DNA of 64,000 nt. It comes from Prevotella sp. (GTDB lineage: Bacteria > Bacteroidota > Bacteroidia > Bacteroidales > Bacteroidaceae). The stretch lies in contig JAFQGS010000012.1 of assembly GCA_017415455.1 (NCBI GenBank), positions 1 through 64,000 on the forward strand. Reading direction: 5' to 3'. Shown piece by piece: positions 1 through 8,927 of the stretch. The translations under genes were made by a program, and so were the position numbers. Every line of letters starts with the position of its first letter. Positions within the stretch are counted from its first letter, which is position 1. Under the pieces are notes generated by a model. That model was given only the letters and a program-made list of their open reading frames with translations, was not told the DNA's origin and made no database searches.

Positions 1-1
1 C

Positions 2-1012
2 TATCCGTCGGGACGCATCTACTACTATCCGCAAGAGGGCGAGAACCCTAACGAAAAAGAGATAAACATACCGCTGCTGGAGACATTGCTCACAGTGGAA
101 GGGTCAAGAGAAAGGCCTGTAAGCAACATATCCTTCAGCGGACTGACATTCGCACACGCGGCATGGACACGTCCGTCGGCTGAAGGTCATGTGACATTGC
201 AAGGCGGTTTCCGCCTTATCGACGCCTACAAACTGCCAATACCGGGACTGCCCGAGAAAGCTGAGCTGGAGAATCAGGCATGGATAGCACGGCCGGAGGC
301 TGCCATAACGGTGAACTTCGCAAGCGGAATAAACTTCTACGGATGCTCATTCGAGAACATGGGAGCAACAGGCGTCGATTATATCAAGGCCGTAAGCAAG
401 TCGGTTGTTGACAGATGCCACTTCAATGACATAGGAGGCACAGCCATACAGATAGGAACATTCCCCGACAAGGGATTCGAAACACACGTGCCTTACACTC
501 CGGCGGTGGCGCAAGACATCTGCACCGACATCAAGATAAGCAACAACCGCATAACAGATGCTACCAATGAGGACTGGGGTTGTGTAGGTATCGCGGCAGG
601 ATATGTAAGCAACACAACCATAGACAATAATGAAGTGTGCGACGTAAACTACTCAGGCATATGCGTGGGATGGGGCTGGACGGCCCTGGAAAGTGGCATG
701 AAGAACAACAGAATAACATCAAACTACGTGCATCACTTCGCCAAACAGCTTTATGACGCAGGCGGAATATACACCCTGTCGAACCAACCCGGATCAATAA
801 TAACGGGCAACCGCATAGAGAATCTTATTGATGCGCCCTACGCTACGAACAACAGGGCGTTCTACATCTACTTTGATGAGGCGACAGACGGATTCACAGT
901 GGAAGGAAACCAATGCCCGAACGCCGACTTCGGATATAACAAACCGGGACCAAACATGCTGATAAGGAAAAACGGACCGAAACAAAACGCAACATATAGA
1001 GAAATAAAATAG
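2..1012 (+). CDS. Right-handed parallel beta-helix protein, 5' truncated (GH141-like?)
   Basis: The reading frame is already open at base 2, so this is the C-terminal part (about 336 residues) of a larger protein; a TTG at base 86 lies in the open frame and is not a likely start. The sequence has the short-rung pattern of a right-handed parallel beta-helix: repeated Asn-rich turns such as ISNNRITD, IDNNEVCD and ITSNYVHH, and a GICVGWGW segment. This fold with GWGW/DAGGIYTL-like signatures is known from secreted carbohydrate-active enzymes such as GH141 and GH120; which family applies cannot be settled without the N-terminus. It lies 8 bp before a GH31 gene in the same direction, so both probably act on one glycan. 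Catalytic residues cannot be assigned. Confidence 0.7.
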   Translation, partial: YPSGRIYYYPQEGENPNEKEINIPLLETLLTVEGSRERPVSNISFSGLTFAHAAWTRPSAEGHVTLQGGFRLIDAYKLPIPGLPEKAELENQAWIARPEAAITVNFASGINFYGCSFENMGATGVDYIKAVSKSVVDRCHFNDIGGTAIQIGTFPDKGFETHVPYTPAVAQDICTDIKISNNRITDATNEDWGCVGIAAGYVSNTTIDNNEVCDVNYSGICVGWGWTALESGMKNNRITSNYVHHFAKQLYDAGGIYTLSNQPGSIITGNRIENLIDAPYATNNRAFYIYFDEATDGFTVEGNQCPNADFGYNKPGPNMLIRKNGPKQNATYREIK

Positions 1013-1020
1013 AAAGAAAT

Positions 1021-3276
1021 ATGAAACCTACTAATTATCATTTGTTCGACTTCATGGACTTTGACTTGGACCTGAAGAAGAACGAGTCATTATGGAAAGC
1101 TTGCAAACCAACGGATGTTTGCGAGAGGGATGGCGACATAATAGTAACCGTTCCGTTCCAAAAACAGATGCTGGACAGCGACATGGCAGCAGATAACTCA
1201 GCACCAAGAGAGGTGCACAAACTGGTCATCAGATGCTACGAACCTAAGATATTGAGACTGTTTATGGGATTCGGCGAGGAGCAGATGATCGACGAGTCGG
1301 AGATGTTGCAGTACAGCGCAAGAGTGAAAAAGACTCCACTCACTGTGTCGTTCGCCGACAACCAATGGACAATATCTACCCAAACAGGAGAGAAAAGGGC
1401 ATTAATAAACATGCAGGAACCGACACTTGACAGATGGAGTGACCTGCAGCCAGACCCTCAGGAGACTCTTGACATACGCCTCTTCCCCGACGGACAGCGT
1501 GAGATAAGGCTCGCGGCATACGACCACTTCTCACCTCCGAGATACGATGCGCTGCCTCTTGCCTACTGCAAAAGCGGTGAGACAAAGGACAGGGCGACAC
1601 TTTCCTTCGAATGTAAGGCCGACGAATGCTTCGCGGGTACTGGTGAGAGATTTGCCAAAATGGACCTGAGCGGACAGACATTCTTCCTCAAAAACCAAGA
1701 CGGACAGGGCGTAAACAACCGCAGAACATATAAGAACATACCTTTCTTTGTGTCAAGCCGCATGTATGGAACGTTCTATCACACTTGCGCTCATGCCAAA
1801 TTGTCTCTCGCTGGACAATCAACAAGATCGGTACAGTTCCTCAGCGACCAGGCGTTGATTGACACATTCCTTATCGGAGGAGACTCTTTTGAGGAGATAA
1901 TAAGGGGTTACAGAGACCTCACCGGTTATCCTTCAATGCCTCCTTTGTGGAGTTTCGGAGTGTGGATGAGCAGAATGACATACTTCAGCGCTGATGAAGT
2001 GAATGACATCTGCAACCGGATGAGAGCCGAACATTATCCTTGTGACGTGATACATCTTGACACAGGATGGTTCAAAACAGACTGGCTCTGCGAGTGGAAG
2101 TTCAACGAGGAGCGCTTCCCTGATCCCCAAGCGTTTATAAAAGGCTTAAGAGACAAGGGTTATTATGTGTCCTTATGGCAGCTGCCTTATGTGGCAGAGG
2201 ATGCCGAACAGATAACAGAGGCACGCGAGAACAACTACATCGGGCCTCTGACTAAGCGTCAGGCGTCTGAGGGTTCTAACTTCTCAGCCCTTGATTATGC
2301 AGGAACCATTGACTTTACGAACCCTGAAGCCACTCTTTGGTATAAGGGATTGCTGAAGCGTTTGCTTGATATGGGAGTGACATGTATCAAGACTGACTTC
2401 GGAGAAAATATCCATATGGATGCCAAGTATATGGGAATGAAGCCTGAGTTGCTGAACAATCTGTATGCGCTTCTTTATCAAAAGGCCGCTTATGAGATAA
2501 CAAAGGATGTGACGGGAGACGGCATTGTGTGGGCAAGAGCAGCCTGGGCAGGTTGTCAGAGATACCCGCTTCACTGGGGAGGAGACTCCTGCAGCTCATG
2601 GGATGGTATGGCAGGGTCGCTTAAGGGAGGCCTGCATTTCGGCTTGTCGGGCTTCGCTTTCTGGAGTCATGATGTTCCGGGATTCCACACTTTGCCAAAT
2701 TTCATGAACTCGGTGGTGGACGATGACGTTTATATAAGGTGGACACAGTTTGGTGTTTTCTCATCTCATATACGTTATCATGGCACCAACAAGAGGGAGC
2801 CTTGGCATTATCCTGCCATCGCTGATATGGTGAAGAGGTGGTGGAAGTTGCGCTATGCTCTTATACCTTATATATTAAAGGAGAGTGAGAAGGCTACGAC
2901 GGGCGGCTCAACGGTGGTTCAGGCTCTTGTGTTCCATCATCCGGAGGACAAGACTTGCTGGCATATTGACGACCAGTATTACTTTGGCGACGACATGATT
3001 GTTGCTCCTGTGATGAACAGTGAGAACAGACGTGATGTCTATTTGCCGGAAGGCAGCTGGCGAAATCTGTTCAGTGGTGAGCTGATTGATGGCGGACGCT
3101 GGCTTAAGAACATTGATGTTGCGCTTGACGAGATGCCTGTGTATGTGCGTGACGGTGCGGTAATACCTGTCTATCCGGAGCCAACGGAGTGTACGGACGA
3201 CATGGATATGAGCAAGGTTGTTAATGTGAGTGTTGATGATAAGTTTGAAGGTATATTTAAAATGCTGTCTATATGA
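1021..3276 (+). CDS. GH31 glycoside hydrolase, alpha-xylosidase-like (YicI type)
   Basis: A 751-residue retaining alpha-glycosidase. The GH31 barrel is marked by WSFGVWMSR near residue 311, the nucleophile motif KTDFGE (Asp459) and the acid/base region HWGGDSCSSW (Asp522) followed by GLSGFAFWSHD. The KTDFGE form and the GGD acid/base context match YicI-type alpha-xylosidases better than alpha-glucosidases, so release of alpha-linked xylose is the likely activity (inference). No signal peptide is visible at the N-terminus (MKPTNYHLFDF), so it may act in the cytoplasm or periplasm on imported oligosaccharides. Its last four bases (ATGA, 3273-3276) overlap the start of the corrinoid fusion gene, suggesting translational coupling. 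Confidence 0.9.
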   Translation: MKPTNYHLFDFMDFDLDLKKNESLWKACKPTDVCERDGDIIVTVPFQKQMLDSDMAADNSAPREVHKLVIRCYEPKILRLFMGFGEEQMIDESEMLQYSARVKKTPLTVSFADNQWTISTQTGEKRALINMQEPTLDRWSDLQPDPQETLDIRLFPDGQREIRLAAYDHFSPPRYDALPLAYCKSGETKDRATLSFECKADECFAGTGERFAKMDLSGQTFFLKNQDGQGVNNRRTYKNIPFFVSSRMYGTFYHTCAHAKLSLAGQSTRSVQFLSDQALIDTFLIGGDSFEEIIRGYRDLTGYPSMPPLWSFGVWMSRMTYFSADEVNDICNRMRAEHYPCDVIHLDTGWFKTDWLCEWKFNEERFPDPQAFIKGLRDKGYYVSLWQLPYVAEDAEQITEARENNYIGPLTKRQASEGSNFSALDYAGTIDFTNPEATLWYKGLLKRLLDMGVTCIKTDFGENIHMDAKYMGMKPELLNNLYALLYQKAAYEITKDVTGDGIVWARAAWAGCQRYPLHWGGDSCSSWDGMAGSLKGGLHFGLSGFAFWSHDVPGFHTLPNFMNSVVDDDVYIRWTQFGVFSSHIRYHGTNKREPWHYPAIADMVKRWWKLRYALIPYILKESEKATTGGSTVVQALVFHHPEDKTCWHIDDQYYFGDDMIVAPVMNSENRRDVYLPEGSWRNLFSGELIDGGRWLKNIDVALDEMPVYVRDGAVIPVYPEPTECTDDMDMSKVVNVSVDDKFEGIFKMLSI

Positions 3277-6200
3277 AAACATGGAAATCTAATCTTGAAG
3301 AGACAAAGAAGAGATATATTGACTGGTGGAACCATAAGGGAATAGTCGTTAACATGTGGGAGCACTTCCAGGAGGGTGTGAAGCCGCATGCCAAGGTGGC
3401 TGCTCCGAAGGCTCCTAAGGACCTTAACCAGAAGTGGTTTGACCCGGAGTGGAGGGCAAACTATCTTGACTGGTATGTGGCTCACAGTTGTTTGAAGGCT
3501 GATATGCTGCCAGTTGCCAACACTCAGCTTGGTCCTGGCTCGCTGGCAGCCATTCTCGGCGGTGTGTTTGAGGGTGGTGAGGATACCATCTGGATACATC
3601 CCGACCCTAATTACACCGATGATTTGCGCTTTGATGAGAACAATCCCAACTGGCTTCTGCACAAGACGCTGCTCAAGGCATGCAAGGAGAAGGCCAAGGG
3701 GCACTACTATGTGGGTATGCCCGACCTCATGGAAGGTCTTGATGTGCTTGCAGCCATAAAGGGAACCGACAAGGTTCTGCTCGACACTGTTATGCAGCCG
3801 GAGGTGCTTGAGCGGCAGATGCAGCAGATAAACGATATCTACTTCAAGGTGTTTGACGAGCTTTACGACATCATCAGGGAAGGAGATGAGATGGCTTACT
3901 GCTACTTCTCGGCGTGGGCTCCTGGCAAGATGGCTAAGGTTCAGTGTGACATCTCGACGATGATAAATACCGACGACTATCGCAGGTTTGCCCAGCCGTT
4001 CATCCGTGAGCAATGTCAGAAGATTGACTACACGCTGTATCATCTTGACGGTGTGGGCGCGTTGCATCATCTTCCGGCAATACTTGAGGTGGAGGAGCTT
4101 AACGCCATACAGTGGACTCCTGGCGTAGGAGAGCCGCAGGGAGGCTCACCTAAGTGGTATGACCTCTACAAGCAGATTCTGAATGCTGGCAAGAGCATCA
4201 TGGCTTGCTGGGTTACCTTGGACGAGTTGAGGCCGCTTCTCGACAACATCGGTGGCAACGGAGTGCATCTTGAGATGGATTTCCACAGCGAGAAGGAGGT
4301 GGAGCAGGCTCTGAGAATTGTCGAGGAGTATCAGGAGCATGGCCCTTCCGCACCGGCGGAGAGCAACACCATAAAGGTGGTTCCAGGCAAGTCGGATTCT
4401 GATGAGGCATCAAACGCAGCCCAGAAGGGCATCAAACGCACTGCGAAAGGGCATCAAACAGGAGCCGATGGGGCATCAAACGCAAGCGGCTCACAGTCAG
4501 GTGCTTATGCGTCTGGTTCTGAGAAGAGTGAGATAGACAATGAAATAGAAGACATAATAAATAAGGTAGAGACCATGTTTAACACAAAGAACACCCCGGC
4601 AGAGCAGAAAGATGCTCTCGGCAGACCATCTCTCAACAGCCTTTCGGCACAGAGAGTGCTCGTGATAGACGGTGCCATGGGCACCATGATACAACAGTAT
4701 AACCTGCAGGAGGAAGACTTCCGCGGCGAGCGTTTTGCCAACCACGGATGCAATCTCAAGGGAAGCAACGACCTCTTGTGCATCACACGTCCTGAGGTTA
4801 TCCGTGAGATACACCGCAAATATCTTGAGGCAGGTGCTGATATGATAGAGACCAACACCTTCAATGCGCAGAAAATCTCAATGAGCGACTATCAGTTGGG
4901 TGATGTTTGCCGTGAGATAAACCTTGAGGCATGCCGTATCGCACGCGAGGTGGCCGACGAATACACACGCAACAACCCACAAAAGCCTCGCTATGTGCTT
5001 GGCTCCGTAGGCCCAACAAGCAAGACATGCTCAATAGCGTCAGACACAACACAGCCTGGATTCAGCTCATTCGGCTACAACACACTGCTCGGGGCATACG
5101 CAGAACAGATGGAAGCGCTCATCGACGGAGGCGTGGACGCAATCCTCATAGAGACAATCTTCGACACACTCAACGCCAAAGCAGCAGTAGAGGCAGCATG
5201 CAGTGCAATGCAGAAGAAAGGCAAGCGCCTGCCGCTGATGCTCAGTTTCACTGTGACAACAGCCGAAGGCCGCAACATGCTGGGACAGTCTGTCGAGGAA
5301 TTTGTGAAATCACTGGGCAACGCTCCTATCTTCTCGGTAGGTGTTAACTGTGCTCACGACATACGCCAGCTCATTCCTTTCATCGCAGGCATTGGCGAGT
5401 CACTGCCTTACAAGATAAGCGCCTACCCTAATGCAGGCTTCCCCGACAAGGACGGCAAGTACACCATGACGCCTGAAAAACTGCAGGCAGAGGTATGGCC
5501 GCTGCTCGACGCACACCTGCTTAACATCGTTGGAGGATGCTGCGGAACAACAGACGCACACATAAAGAAGATAGCACAACTGCTGCAACCTGCCGAAGGA
5601 CTATGGCTCTCGCCACACATCCCAGGACAAAAGGCGGGCACCGTGGTAGTGCAGGAGGCCAAAGCACATGAAAGCAAGGCACCAGCCGGCAGCCATCCGG
5701 CAGCCACAGGCAAGGCGGAAGGCGGCAAAACAGAATGCGAGTGCTGCAAACCTGGGGAGAAACCAGCACCAGCCAGCAGCCAGGCAGCAGCCGACATCTT
5801 CGACGCTATAGTACAAGGAAAGGCCGACAAGGCATCAGAGGCAACACAGAAAGCCATTGACGAGGGCATAACTCCTCAGGACATCATCAACAATCAGATG
5901 ATACGCGCCATGGCAGAGGTGGGCCAACGCTTCCAGGATGGTAAGGCATTCGTGCCTCAGTTGCTCATGGCTGGACGCGCAATGAAGGCCGCTCTCGAGC
6001 TGCTCAAGCCTCTTATGGCAGGCGATAAGTCAACAAGCGCCGGCACAGTTGTCATCGGAACCGTCAAGGGAGACCTCCATGATATCGGTAAAAACCTTGT
6101 AGCCTCAATGCTGGAGGGCAGCGGTTTCGAAGTGGTTAATATCGGAATCGACGTCTCAAGCGAGTCTTTCGTGGAGGCAATAAAGACCAACAAGGCCGAC

Positions 6201-6413
6201 ATTCTTTGTATGAGCGCCCTCCTTACGACAACAATGACATACATGAAGGAGGTTATCAACGCCATAGAAAATGCCGGAATACGCAGTGAAGTGAAGATTA
6301 TGGTGGGCGGAGCGCCTATCAGTCAGAGCTTCGCCGACGAGATAGGAGCCGACGGTTACAGTGACAATGCAAACTCAGCAGTGGCTGTTGCCAAGAAGCT
6401 TGTTGGTAAATAG
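3273..6413 (+). CDS. Three-module corrinoid methyltransferase: URO-D + homocysteine methyltransferase + B12-binding
   Basis: A 1046-residue fusion. Residues about 1-365 form a uroporphyrinogen-decarboxylase-like barrel of the type used by corrinoid methyltransferases. It has HLDG rather than the HxC zinc motif, so its metal site is unclear. Residues about 458-780 are a homocysteine S-methyltransferase domain (DGAMGTMIQ start; zinc ligands Cys693, Cys756 and Cys757 in VGVNCAHD and VGGCCGTT). Residues about 837-915 are the helical B12 cap, and the rest is the Rossmann B12 domain with GDLHDIGKN, giving His936 as lower cobalt ligand. The pterin-binding and activation domains of MetH are absent; an activation domain is encoded nearby at 8053-8742. 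The linker at residues about 378-406 is made of 22-nt intergenic-type repeats. Expected role: move a methyl group from an unknown donor through cob(I)alamin to homocysteine. Domain calls are secure; the donor is unknown. Confidence 0.9.
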   Translation: MKTWKSNLEETKKRYIDWWNHKGIVVNMWEHFQEGVKPHAKVAAPKAPKDLNQKWFDPEWRANYLDWYVAHSCLKADMLPVANTQLGPGSLAAILGGVFEGGEDTIWIHPDPNYTDDLRFDENNPNWLLHKTLLKACKEKAKGHYYVGMPDLMEGLDVLAAIKGTDKVLLDTVMQPEVLERQMQQINDIYFKVFDELYDIIREGDEMAYCYFSAWAPGKMAKVQCDISTMINTDDYRRFAQPFIREQCQKIDYTLYHLDGVGALHHLPAILEVEELNAIQWTPGVGEPQGGSPKWYDLYKQILNAGKSIMACWVTLDELRPLLDNIGGNGVHLEMDFHSEKEVEQALRIVEEYQEHGPSAPAESNTIKVVPGKSDSDEASNAAQKGIKRTAKGHQTGADGASNASGSQSGAYASGSEKSEIDNEIEDIINKVETMFNTKNTPAEQKDALGRPSLNSLSAQRVLVIDGAMGTMIQQYNLQEEDFRGERFANHGCNLKGSNDLLCITRPEVIREIHRKYLEAGADMIETNTFNAQKISMSDYQLGDVCREINLEACRIAREVADEYTRNNPQKPRYVLGSVGPTSKTCSIASDTTQPGFSSFGYNTLLGAYAEQMEALIDGGVDAILIETIFDTLNAKAAVEAACSAMQKKGKRLPLMLSFTVTTAEGRNMLGQSVEEFVKSLGNAPIFSVGVNCAHDIRQLIPFIAGIGESLPYKISAYPNAGFPDKDGKYTMTPEKLQAEVWPLLDAHLLNIVGGCCGTTDAHIKKIAQLLQPAEGLWLSPHIPGQKAGTVVVQEAKAHESKAPAGSHPAATGKAEGGKTECECCKPGEKPAPASSQAAADIFDAIVQGKADKASEATQKAIDEGITPQDIINNQMIRAMAEVGQRFQDGKAFVPQLLMAGRAMKAALELLKPLMAGDKSTSAGTVVIGTVKGDLHDIGKNLVASMLEGSGFEVVNIGIDVSSESFVEAIKTNKADILCMSALLTTTMTYMKEVINAIENAGIRSEVKIMVGGAPISQSFADEIGADGYSDNANSAVAVAKKLVGK
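4405..4494. repeat. 22-nt tandem array inside a coding sequence (4 units)
   Basis: The core GCATCAAAC starts at 4407, 4429, 4451 and 4473, spaced exactly 22 nt. As 22 is not a multiple of 3, successive units are read in different frames: A-S-N-A, then G-I-K-R, then G-H-Q-T, then A-S-N-A again. None of the three frames contains a stop. The units match the arrays found between genes elsewhere in the window (reverse complement GTTTGATGC). It forms the linker between the URO-D and homocysteine methyltransferase modules. Confidence 0.95.
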
Positions 6414-6454
6414 TAGTACGAACAGAGGTATAACATATTAAGTCTTTATATACT

Positions 6455-8059
6455 ATGAACGACCTTTCATTGCAACTTCCCGACTGGATCATACTCGGCA
6501 GTTATTTCGTTATACTCATATTGATAGGCCTTTGGGCAAGTAGTAAGAGCAAAAAGGGCGACAGTAAGTTTCTTGCCAACAATTCATTGCGCTGGCATCA
6601 CATAGGATTCTCCATGTGGGGAACCAACGTCGGCCCTTCAATGCTTATCGCCTCAGCGAGCGCCGGCTTTGCAACCGGTGTCGTTTCAGGCAACTTTGCC
6701 TGGTATGCTTTTATCTTTATAGGCCTTCTTGCGTTTGTCTTCGCACCCCGTTATCTGGGCGAGAAGATTATGACTTTGCCTGAGTTCATGGGTAAAAGGT
6801 TTGGACAGTCAACCCGAAACATGCTTGCATGGTACACAATTGTTACCATATTGATATCGTGGCTTGCCCTCACATTGTTTGCAGGAGGTATCCTTATACG
6901 TCAGGTTTTCGGCATACCTATGTGGCTGTCAGCGCTCATTCTGCTTGCCATATCAGCCTTCTTTACCATCCTCGGAGGTCTGAAGGCAGTGGCATATACC
7001 AATGTTTACCAGATGGTATTGCTGATATTCGTGTCTGCTACGCTGACTATCGTAGGTATATGTACGCTTGGCGACGGCTCATTCTTTGGCGGAATAGGTG
7101 TGCTTGCCAATCCTGATGTGGTTCCAAGTAACTACTGGAACCTCTTCCAACCCAACTCTGACAAGGACTTCCCTTGGCTTCCTATCCTGCTGGGTTATCC
7201 TATTTCGGGTCTCTGGTTCTGGTGTACCGACCAGTCGATGGTGCAGCCTGTGCTTGCAGCCAAGGACCTTAATGAGGGTCAGAAGGGTGCAAACTTCACC
7301 GGTTGGCTTAAGATTCTCGACGTTGCCATTTACATAATACCCGGTATTGTGTGCTTCGCCTTGTGCCAGACGGGCTTCTTCGGCGGTGCTGAGATACATC
7401 CCGACAATGCCTATATGACGCTTGTTGCAAGTCTGTTCCCTGTCGGAATGGTTGGTCTTGTGATGGCAGTTCTCACCGCAGCGCTTATCAGTACCATCGG
7501 TTCTGCACTCAATGCGCTTAGCACAGTGTTCACGATGGACATCTATGTGAAGAACATTCGTCCTTCAGCCAGCCAGAAAGAGATAGTCCGTATGGGGCAG
7601 ATTGTGACGGTTGTCGGTGCTCTTGTGTCTATCATTATCACCATAGCCGTTGACAATATAAAGGGCATGAACCTCTTCAACGTTTTCCAGTCGGTGCTCA
7701 GTTTCATAGCACCTCCGATGGCAGCGGTGTTTGTCATGGGTGTGTTCTGGAAGCGTTGCACCACCAAGGCGGCAAATATGACCCTCACCCTTGGCACCAT
7801 TTTCAGTATAGGTGTAGGTATTCTCTACCTCTGGGTGATACCAGATGCCGCTGAGTACATCCACTTCATGATGCTGTCTTTCTACATTTTCGTAGTCATC
7901 ATAGTGTCAATGGTTGTTGTAAGTATGCTTGACAAGACGGGAGAAGAGCGTCAGCCGATGGCTGTTATAAATGAAAAACCATCCAAGGGTGTTATCATTG
8001 GATGGGTGTTACTGTCTGTTGTGATGGTAGGTCTTTATCTGTTCTTCAACGGTCATTGA
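6455..8059 (+). CDS. Sodium:solute symporter, SSS (SGLT-like) family
   Basis: A 534-residue inner-membrane protein with about 14 hydrophobic helices. The N-terminal part (LGSYFVILILIGLWASSK, then a GFSMWGTNVGPSMLIASASAGF segment around residues 49-71) is typical of the sodium/solute symporter family. Members near glycosidase genes usually import monosaccharides, and that is the best guess here; the substrate cannot be read from sequence. It follows the corrinoid fusion gene by 41 bp on the same strand and probably belongs to the same operon. Its last 7 bases overlap the end of the convergent activation-domain gene. Confidence 0.88.
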   Translation: MNDLSLQLPDWIILGSYFVILILIGLWASSKSKKGDSKFLANNSLRWHHIGFSMWGTNVGPSMLIASASAGFATGVVSGNFAWYAFIFIGLLAFVFAPRYLGEKIMTLPEFMGKRFGQSTRNMLAWYTIVTILISWLALTLFAGGILIRQVFGIPMWLSALILLAISAFFTILGGLKAVAYTNVYQMVLLIFVSATLTIVGICTLGDGSFFGGIGVLANPDVVPSNYWNLFQPNSDKDFPWLPILLGYPISGLWFWCTDQSMVQPVLAAKDLNEGQKGANFTGWLKILDVAIYIIPGIVCFALCQTGFFGGAEIHPDNAYMTLVASLFPVGMVGLVMAVLTAALISTIGSALNALSTVFTMDIYVKNIRPSASQKEIVRMGQIVTVVGALVSIIITIAVDNIKGMNLFNVFQSVLSFIAPPMAAVFVMGVFWKRCTTKAANMTLTLGTIFSIGVGILYLWVIPDAAEYIHFMMLSFYIFVVIIVSMVVVSMLDKTGEERQPMAVINEKPSKGVIIGWVLLSVVMVGLYLFFNGH

Positions 8060-8742
8060 TTTTTCTTCCGCCGTTTATAGCATTTCTCATAATTACAAAG
8101 TCCGCAGGTGTATTCAAGCTTGCGGACTTTTTGTCCCAGTCCTATCACTCCGCTCACCGATTTTATCGGCAGCATGAGGCTTGAGTCGGTAAGAGTTATT
8201 CCGCAGGGTTTCTCCTTTCTGAACATGGGGAACAGCTTCTGCTGCTCAGAAACATGCCATCCGCAGTATCCCGGTGAGAATCTGTTGGTGTGCAGCCAGC
8301 CGTATTCGTCAATTCTTTTCTGCAGTTCCTGCTCCATGACGTCAGCCGTTTTCTCCGCTATGACACTGCCCAGCGCATCGGCAATGAACACCTTCACCAT
8401 GTCGCCCTGTGCCATAATCTCCTGCTGGTAGTGCTCAAACTCCATTCCGCTTGTGGCAACAAAGAATGCAAACAGCTCCGAGTTGCGCAGCTGTCTTGAT
8501 ATTATGCGTCCTATGTTCATGCTTATTGCCCCCACGCTCAGCACATCGTCGGTGGTGTTGAGTTCTCCCTTGGCCATGAAGAAGGAGAAACGCGGCCTCA
8601 GAAAGCCCCTCACATGCTCCGTCACAGCCCTCAGCTCTTCCAGCACATCATCATCGGGCATGGCGTCGCCATACCCCATCTGCTCGTAAATCTCAGTCGG
8701 GGTGATGCCCAGTTGGTCGTATGTTATCTCAAATTCGGTCAT
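8053..8742 (-). CDS. Stand-alone B12-dependent methionine synthase activation domain
   Basis: A 229-residue protein resembling the C-terminal AdoMet-binding activation domain of MetH, which reductively remethylates inactive cob(II)alamin. The diagnostic stretch RFSPGYCGWHVSEQQ is present around residues 155-170, and the tail carries CGLCNYEKC, a CxxCxxxxC cluster seen in stand-alone members and possibly a metal or Fe-S site. The fusion protein at 3273-6413 lacks exactly this domain, so this protein is probably its reactivase in trans (inference). The gene converges on and overlaps the symporter gene by 7 bp. A 22-nt array lies just upstream. Confidence 0.85.
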   Translation of the reverse strand: MTEFEITYDQLGITPTEIYEQMGYGDAMPDDDVLEELRAVTEHVRGFLRPRFSFFMAKGELNTTDDVLSVGAISMNIGRIISRQLRNSELFAFFVATSGMEFEHYQQEIMAQGDMVKVFIADALGSVIAEKTADVMEQELQKRIDEYGWLHTNRFSPGYCGWHVSEQQKLFPMFRKEKPCGITLTDSSLMLPIKSVSGVIGLGQKVRKLEYTCGLCNYEKCYKRRKKNQ

Positions 8743-8797
8743 TCTCTGCTTTGTGTTTTAACATGCCCTGTCTGGCACATTCTCATCATGTGCGTTT

Positions 8798-8904
8798 CGT
8801 TTTATGCCCTTTCAGACTCCGTTTGATGCCCGGACAGGTTGTAAAAGATGCCCAAACGGGCGCTGAAAGATGCCTAAACGCAACGCGCTGTATGCCAGCG
8901 TGTT
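8798..8904. repeat. 22-nt tandem array, 5 units
   Basis: ATGCC cores start at 8804, 8826, 8848, 8870 and 8892, each exactly 22 nt apart; unit context is TTTGATGCCC or AAAGATGCCC followed by a variable half. It fills most of the gap between two minus-strand corrinoid genes. Confidence 0.9.
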
Positions 8905-8927
8905 GCGTGAGAGATTAAATATTGTTC

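Noticed and set aside
3171..4070. A 299-residue minus-strand frame opposite GH31 and URO-D genes
   Set aside because: It covers the well supported junction of two sense genes and its translation is low in family signal.
8053..8742. Full methionine synthase
   Set aside because: Only the activation domain is present; no other MetH module is on this chain.
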